Positions 14,186-18,192 of a DNA stretch of 18,192 nucleotides are shown here, in pieces (position 1 is the stretch's first letter; each line of letters starts with the position of its first letter). Below the pieces are notes generated by a model. It was not told where the DNA came from and ran no database searches. It saw nothing but the letters and a program-made list of their open reading frames with translations. Origin of the DNA: Lachnospiraceae bacterium UBA3332 (GTDB lineage: Bacteria > Bacillota > Clostridia > Lachnospirales > Lachnospiraceae); assembly GCA_002361095.1 (NCBI GenBank), contig DERU01000116.1, forward strand, positions 1-18,192. Reading direction: 5' to 3'. A program made the position numbers and the translations under genes.

Positions 14186-15409
14186 CTATTTTGCGGCGCT
14201 GCGCCCGTGCAAAACCGGCCGCAAAATCCTCCACCAGTAAAGTTCCTGCCCCCCGGAAGCATTTTTACCGAACCGGAGCATACAGGGCCAGTAAGCCCCC
14301 ATCAAAAGCAGGACATAATTTCTCGCAATATATACCGAAACCGCATGCGCCTCGATCACCGTATACATGGCGAAAGAGAGCGTCAGCACAAAGCCCATAT
14401 AATCCTTCTGTTTCCTGCACTGCCACAAAAGGGCGCACAACGCCAATACGCTAAGCGTGCCGGGAATGATGCCGTACCAGAAAAACAACCGCACATAGCC
14501 CATATCAAAGTATTCCACATAATCCGGATCCGAAAACAGCTTCCAGTTTTCAAGCACGCCGCCGCCGTTTAAAAACGCATAAATGCTGGTGATGCGTCCC
14601 GTCAGGAAACGGTCGATCTTCACCACCGTCTCCGGCAAAAACTCATACCAGTCCGAGATGTAGGCCGCGTACACCGAAAACCCCACGCCCCCCAGAACCG
14701 CCAAAATTCCTCCCGCATACACCCATGCCGCCTGCCGCAGCTTTTTGACATACTGCATCAGACAGGCCAGGACAATGGTAGCCCCCATCACCGCCAAAGC
14801 AGTGCGGGTCACGGTGGCCACATAAGTCAGCCCGGTCAGCACCGCCAGCAGCGCATAATGCTGCCACCGCATTTTTTCATGGTATAAATAAATACCAAGC
14901 GTCATCAGTGCCCAGATCATGCAGGCCAGCGCATTGCTGTTGCCCACGCCCAGACACAGCCTTGTGCGCTCCGCCTTAAACCCAAATCCTACCCCTGCGT
15001 CGAACACTTCCCCGAGAACGCCCATAAAGGCCAGCGCCGCCAACACTGCCATTCCGGCAACGGTTCCGAAAAATACGGTTTTCATCGCTTTCCTATGGCA
15101 TACCCCTTTCATGGCCACGCAAAAAACCACCACCCGGACCGCCTCATCCCTGGTGGAAACCAGGTAACAGACTGCCGCCACTCCTCCGGCAAAAACGATG
15201 GCCGCCCATTCCCGGTACGTATATTTGGTAAAACACACCTTCAGGGCAAAAAAGAGGAAACTGACCCGAAACAACTGTCCTTCCACCGGATTGATCCAGC
15301 TGCTTTTATCCAAAATCACGATCAGGACTTCCAAAATAAGCCCTATATAAAAACAGGCCGTTCCCGCCCGCTCTGTATTCCACTGCTTTTTATCCGTGTC
15401 ATTCGTCAT
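14186..15409 (-). CDS. Wzy-type O-antigen/polysaccharide polymerase
   Basis: Polytopic membrane protein of 407 residues with about ten membrane segments, expected to join flipped repeat units on the outer face. Landmarks used: LGVGNSNALACM (153-164) resembling the GxxNxNxx motif of Firmicutes Wzy/O-antigen ligase proteins, TRTAL (201-205, usual SRT), GRITSIYAFL (271-280) and an outer loop before MGYVRLFFWYGIIPG (303-317), where these proteins carry a conserved Gly-Tyr turn. The ATG at 15409 is chosen as it gives an 11-base overlap with the preceding GT2 and a weak GGA site; an in-frame ATG at 15421 is also possible. Polymerases vary strongly, so the call rests on topology, these weak motifs and the presence of one flippase in the same operon. 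Confidence 0.82.
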   Translation of the reverse strand: MTNDTDKKQWNTERAGTACFYIGLILEVLIVILDKSSWINPVEGQLFRVSFLFFALKVCFTKYTYREWAAIVFAGGVAAVCYLVSTRDEAVRVVVFCVAMKGVCHRKAMKTVFFGTVAGMAVLAALAFMGVLGEVFDAGVGFGFKAERTRLCLGVGNSNALACMIWALMTLGIYLYHEKMRWQHYALLAVLTGLTYVATVTRTALAVMGATIVLACLMQYVKKLRQAAWVYAGGILAVLGGVGFSVYAAYISDWYEFLPETVVKIDRFLTGRITSIYAFLNGGGVLENWKLFSDPDYVEYFDMGYVRLFFWYGIIPGTLSVLALCALLWQCRKQKDYMGFVLTLSFAMYTVIEAHAVSVYIARNYVLLLMGAYWPCMLRFGKNASGGQELYWWRILRPVLHGRSAAK

Positions 15410-16340
15410 TTTTGTTTCCATCCGTACGCTTTTTCCCCGCCATGCCGCAGCGCTCCAAAATCTTTCTCCGCGCAACCCCCAGCAAAAACCAAAAATCCTC
15501 CCGCTGCTTTTTGCGAGACGCTTTTTGGTATTCCTTCCGGGGAATCCCGTAAGGCTTGAGGCCCCGGTAAGGTATCTTAAACTTCAATGCCACCTCCACC
15601 ATCTTATCCCGGTATTTTTTTTCGCCCAAAAGCCCAAACTCCCGAAACAGCCAGCCATATTCAAACAAATTCAGTTCCCCGTCCGCCCGGCAGCTTTCCG
15701 TCAGCTGGCTTTCGCTTACGCCGATGCACACCAATGGTTCTGCAGTACATGCAAACGCCGGCTTTTCCCGCAATAGGCGCATGTAATATTCCATATCCAT
15801 CAGCCAGGTGAGCGCTTCCTCGTACACATTAGGATTTTTCCGGTAAATCGTGGCGCTGGGCGCGCCGATAACGTTCCCTAAAAACAGATTCCGCCAATCT
15901 GACCGCAGCAACGCTTCCTGCCCGCCGCTGATGCCCCGGGCAAAACCGCCCGTCTCCCGCCCCTGCGAAAGCGTGATCTGCATACTCCCGCTAAAGGCCA
16001 ATACCGCACCCGGCGCACCGTCCAAAAGCGCGACAAAACGTCCCAGACTGTCCGCGTCGCAAAACCAGTCGTCATGATGCATCATCTTAATGTAAACGCC
16101 CCGCGCCCGCCGGACCGCCTCGTTCCAGTTTGCCGTAGCTCCCAGACGTTTTTCGTTTTTATGGTAAAAAAGATTCGCGATATCCGCCTTTCGCACAACG
16201 GCTTCCACGCTTTCATCCGGGGAATCGTCCGTCACGATCACCTCGTAGTCCGCAAACGTCTGCCCTGCCACCGAGGCCAGCAGGCGCGCTATCCCTTCCG
16301 GATTCTTGTATGCCGGCACACAAATCGATACTTTCGGCAT
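15399..16340 (-). CDS. GT2 family glycosyltransferase
   Basis: GT-A enzyme of 313 residues with VSICVPAYKNPEGI (4-17), VIVTDDSPDES (34-44, nucleotide contact), LGATANWNEAVRRARG (66-81) and MMHHDDWF (86-93, metal-binding DxD region with His before it). This pattern, with KMMHHDD rather than DSDD, is typical of a GT2 subgroup found in capsule clusters. C-terminal residues are rich in Lys and Arg, which could hold it at the membrane. The ATG at 16340 has GGAAAGGG upstream. It overlaps the polymerase start by 11 bases. Donor and acceptor unknown. Confidence 0.88.
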   Translation of the reverse strand: MPKVSICVPAYKNPEGIARLLASVAGQTFADYEVIVTDDSPDESVEAVVRKADIANLFYHKNEKRLGATANWNEAVRRARGVYIKMMHHDDWFCDADSLGRFVALLDGAPGAVLAFSGSMQITLSQGRETGGFARGISGGQEALLRSDWRNLFLGNVIGAPSATIYRKNPNVYEEALTWLMDMEYYMRLLREKPAFACTAEPLVCIGVSESQLTESCRADGELNLFEYGWLFREFGLLGEKKYRDKMVEVALKFKIPYRGLKPYGIPRKEYQKASRKKQREDFWFLLGVARRKILERCGMAGKKRTDGNKNDE

Positions 16341-16355
16341 GCCCTTTCCATCCTT

Positions 16356-17234
16356 TCATCGTCCCAGCAGCTTTTCCAAAAATGTTTTTTGCGCAGGATA
16401 CATCAGATAGCGGTATTCGTCCAGGTGCTCCCGCAGATAAACCGGATAGCTTTCGTCGATGGGCACGATCTCGAATCTGCTTTCCCTTCCCAGAATATCC
16501 TGATGGTTTCTGATGTTTTTCTTCACCTTGGAAAGGGTGGAACGATTGTTATATTCCTGATGGGCCGCGCTTTTGATCTTATATTTCACCCGCTCCTCCA
16601 CGGACTCATCCCTGCCGCCCCCCATATAGGAAAAATGCCAGCCGCCCTCGGGTACCCGCACCATCAGGTGCTTTTGCGCCTTGTCCCGCAGCTGTTCCGT
16701 GGTATAGTTTTGCAGCATGCTATATTTACAGATTTTGGTTCCCAGCCATTTTCTGTCCGTCCCGGTAACGCCCTCAAACTCCCCCGTGATGGACAAAAGA
16801 TTGCCGGAAGTCTCCTCCATGTCCAGATAGCAATAGAAATTGCGCTGGGCCAGCGCGTAAATTTTACTGTCGTCAAAATCGGCAAGCACCTTTTTGACCG
16901 CTTCCGGATTGGGAATCTCGTCCACGTCGGAAAAAATCACCACATCCTGCGGCCCCGCGCCCGCAAGCCCCCTAGCCACCGCGCATTTCTGGTGGCTGTC
17001 CCGCATAAATGCGTTGGTATCCATGGGGGTATCGTCCACCACCCTATGGATGATCTTATCCGCAAACTCGGCAAACATCTCCCGGTTCTCCTGAAAATAC
17101 AGCGGCTTTTTATCCCCGGAAAACGTCACCGTGGACTCGCTGACCACAAACTTATCCACCACATCGCAAAGCACATGCATCCGCAGCTTCAGAATATCCA
17201 ACTCGTTAAAAAACTGAAAACAATCGTAAACCAT
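16356..17234 (-). CDS. GT17 family glycosyltransferase (MGAT3-like)
   Basis: A 292-residue protein with the whole GT17 pattern: MVYDCFQFFNELDILKLR (1-18), VVSESTVTFSGDKKPLYF (30-47), ARGLAGAGPQDVVIFSDVDEIP (87-108, with SDVDEIP as likely metal site) and GGWHFSYMGG (197-206). The named eukaryotic member makes bisecting GlcNAc beta-1,4-linked to mannose; bacterial members occur in surface-glycan loci with largely untested specificity, so GlcNAc transfer is only a guess. No membrane segment. The ATG at 17234 has GGAGG five bases upstream. It lies 15 bases from its neighbours on both sides, second gene of the operon as seen. Confidence 0.88.
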   Translation of the reverse strand: MVYDCFQFFNELDILKLRMHVLCDVVDKFVVSESTVTFSGDKKPLYFQENREMFAEFADKIIHRVVDDTPMDTNAFMRDSHQKCAVARGLAGAGPQDVVIFSDVDEIPNPEAVKKVLADFDDSKIYALAQRNFYCYLDMEETSGNLLSITGEFEGVTGTDRKWLGTKICKYSMLQNYTTEQLRDKAQKHLMVRVPEGGWHFSYMGGGRDESVEERVKYKIKSAAHQEYNNRSTLSKVKKNIRNHQDILGRESRFEIVPIDESYPVYLREHLDEYRYLMYPAQKTFLEKLLGR

Positions 17235-17249
17235 CCCAACCTCCGTTCC

Positions 17250-17987
17250 TTATTTCTTCCGCATCCTCCTAATCTTGTTCTCCGCCCGCAAAAGAACCTG
17301 CGGTTTTCCCCGAAATTTTGGATACCCCGCGTTCGTCCCCGCCCACTTATGGAACGCAAAGGGCACAATCCCCTCGATCTCCGGTATCATGGATTCATGG
17401 GCATAATATTTGGCAACCTCCAGCGGCGCGATGCGCATGCCCGCCGCCTCAAACAAATGCCGGTTTTTGCAGCAGATAAATCCGTCCTCATGAAAATATC
17501 CGTGATCCGGTTCAAAAGGAATTCCTTCCTTTTTCGGAAACATAAGCAGCCTTTTGCTCCGAATCCCCACGCTGTTGCCCACCCGGCATAAGTTGCCGTG
17601 AATATCCCGGTACGTAAAGTCGTCCCCGGGCACCGGCCAGGGGGAGCCGATATAATCATACTCCAAAAATTCGTCCCGCCACTGCTCCGGATGCACCACA
17701 AACCCGTCGTAATGCACGATCATCACAAAGTCCGTGTGAATATAATCCCCCAGTTCATACAGCATCTTGTAATTAAAGCAATCGATATCCGTCAACTTGG
17801 TGGTTTTCTCAAAACGGATCCGCCCCGGCAAATAGAACGGTTTTTTGTGCGAAATCAATACGGCATCCCCAAAGTCGATGCCCCGCATGCTGTAAAGCAT
17901 CGCTTTGACCGTCTCCATCACCTTCACGCTGGTCATTGCCATCAGGGTCACATTCGGCAGCTGCAGCTTTCCATTCTTCCATTCCAT
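17250..17987 (-). CDS. DUF5672-family protein, probable glycosyltransferase
   Basis: A 245-residue soluble protein that fits DUF5672: VTLMAMTSVK near the N-terminus (13-22), then VHYDGFVVHPEQW (91-103), YDYIGSPWP (110-118), GNSVGIRSKRLL (137-148; the family often has GNGGFSLRSK, so the Gly-Gly-Phe is altered) and HEDGFIC (166-172). The D-G-F and E-D-x-F pieces resemble a GT-A fold with DxD-like and catalytic acid sites. No reaction has been clearly shown for the family to my knowledge; function is inferred from fold-like motifs and place in the operon. The ATG at 17987 has AGGAG nine bases upstream; the open frame continues to 18065 but that part would run through a hairpin and reads like non-coding sequence. 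First gene of the operon within the window. Confidence 0.8.
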   Translation of the reverse strand: MEWKNGKLQLPNVTLMAMTSVKVMETVKAMLYSMRGIDFGDAVLISHKKPFYLPGRIRFEKTTKLTDIDCFNYKMLYELGDYIHTDFVMIVHYDGFVVHPEQWRDEFLEYDYIGSPWPVPGDDFTYRDIHGNLCRVGNSVGIRSKRLLMFPKKEGIPFEPDHGYFHEDGFICCKNRHLFEAAGMRIAPLEVAKYYAHESMIPEIEGIVPFAFHKWAGTNAGYPKFRGKPQVLLRAENKIRRMRKK

Positions 17988-18050
17988 GGGGTCATTCTCC
18001 TTTCTGGGTGTGTGGGGAGGACGCCAAAAATCATCTCCGCTAAGCCCCAT

Positions 18051-18107
18051 TTCCTCCCGGTGCATGCCCGGCTGTGAAAAAACCGTTGTGCCATGCGCCG
18101 GGAGGAA
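18051..18107 (-). other. Hairpin in the leader of the glycan operon
   Basis: Arms 18051-18066 and 18092-18107 are 16-bp inverted repeats (TTCCTCCCGG then TGCATG against its complement) with one mismatch that would be a G-U pair in RNA; the loop is 25 bases. It lies 64 bases upstream of the first gene start at 17987. No T-run follows it on the minus strand, so it is not a plain terminator. It may be an attenuator, a protein site or part of the intergenic repeat content. It overlaps a weak open frame I did not accept. Confidence 0.55.
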
Positions 18108-18192
18108 CGCTAGGCCACGGACGGCACAGGCGAAAATGCCTCACCATCCTCTCACCGCCCGCCTTGCCCGGCGCGCCGCCCCCCGGCAGAGA
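18108..18192. other. GC-rich non-coding tail, nothing recognised
   Basis: About 85 bases at the window edge, strongly GC-rich. I see no open frame of note, no clear sigma-A promoter on either strand and no ribosome site. Whether the operon continues upstream beyond the window cannot be told. Confidence 0.4.

Noticed and set aside
16074..17591. 505-codon open frame on the plus strand
   Set aside because: Antisense to the GT17, DUF5672 and GT2 genes, which all have clear family motifs. Composition is that of a shadow frame.

Overview
The window looks like chromosomal DNA of a low-to-mid GC Gram-positive anaerobe, most likely a clostridium of the Lachnospiraceae type. This is an inference. It rests on strong AGGAGG-type ribosome binding sites, a VanS-like kinase with a FtsX-type ABC exporter, a GT2-GtrA fusion, and a Wzx/Wzy glycan locus with no outer-membrane export genes. 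No rRNA, tRNA, CRISPR array, transposase or prophage gene is visible.

Region 1 (bases 1-3661, plus strand) is an envelope-stress or peptide-resistance module: a histidine kinase whose partner response regulator would lie off the left edge, an ABC ATPase and a FtsX-type permease. The 95-base gap before the ATPase holds three direct repeats spaced exactly 11 bp, ending 11 bp before a TATATT -10 box. This is the layout of a PhoB/OmpR-type activated promoter.

Region 2 (3662-3962) is a gene-free gap between convergent transcription units. It is almost filled by a GC-rich imperfect inverted repeat of about 190 bp.

Region 3 (3963-17987, minus strand) is one compact operon of 13 genes for an extracellular polysaccharide made by the Wzx/Wzy route. 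In transcription order: DUF5672 glycosyltransferase-like protein, GT17, GT2, Wzy-type polymerase, GT4, GT2, GT2, GT11 (fucosyltransferase-like), polysaccharide pyruvyl transferase, GH88/GH105-like hydrolase, Wzx-type flippase, dTDP-4-dehydrorhamnose reductase (RfbD), and a GT2-GtrA fusion. The set predicts a repeat unit built by several glycosyltransferases, probably containing deoxyhexose, carrying pyruvate ketal, flipped by Wzx and polymerised outside by Wzy. The initiating phosphoglycosyl transferase, chain-length control genes and most sugar-nucleotide genes (rfbA/B/C, GDP-fucose genes) are not in the window.

The most unusual signal is a 57-bp element present twice in the operon, each copy ending on the start codon of a gene: the pyruvyl transferase and a GT2. 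The copies share a long identical block and a 6-bp hairpin with a UAAA loop. Stem differences preserve pairing, including one double compensatory change, which suggests selection on RNA structure. As direct repeats they bracket exactly one GT2 + GT11 cassette (2070 bp period). The upstream copy also carries a 25-bp tandem duplication. This may be an undescribed cis-acting RNA or cassette-exchange module.

Region 4 (17988-18192) is GC-rich leader or intergenic DNA with a 16-bp-arm hairpin and no recognisable gene.
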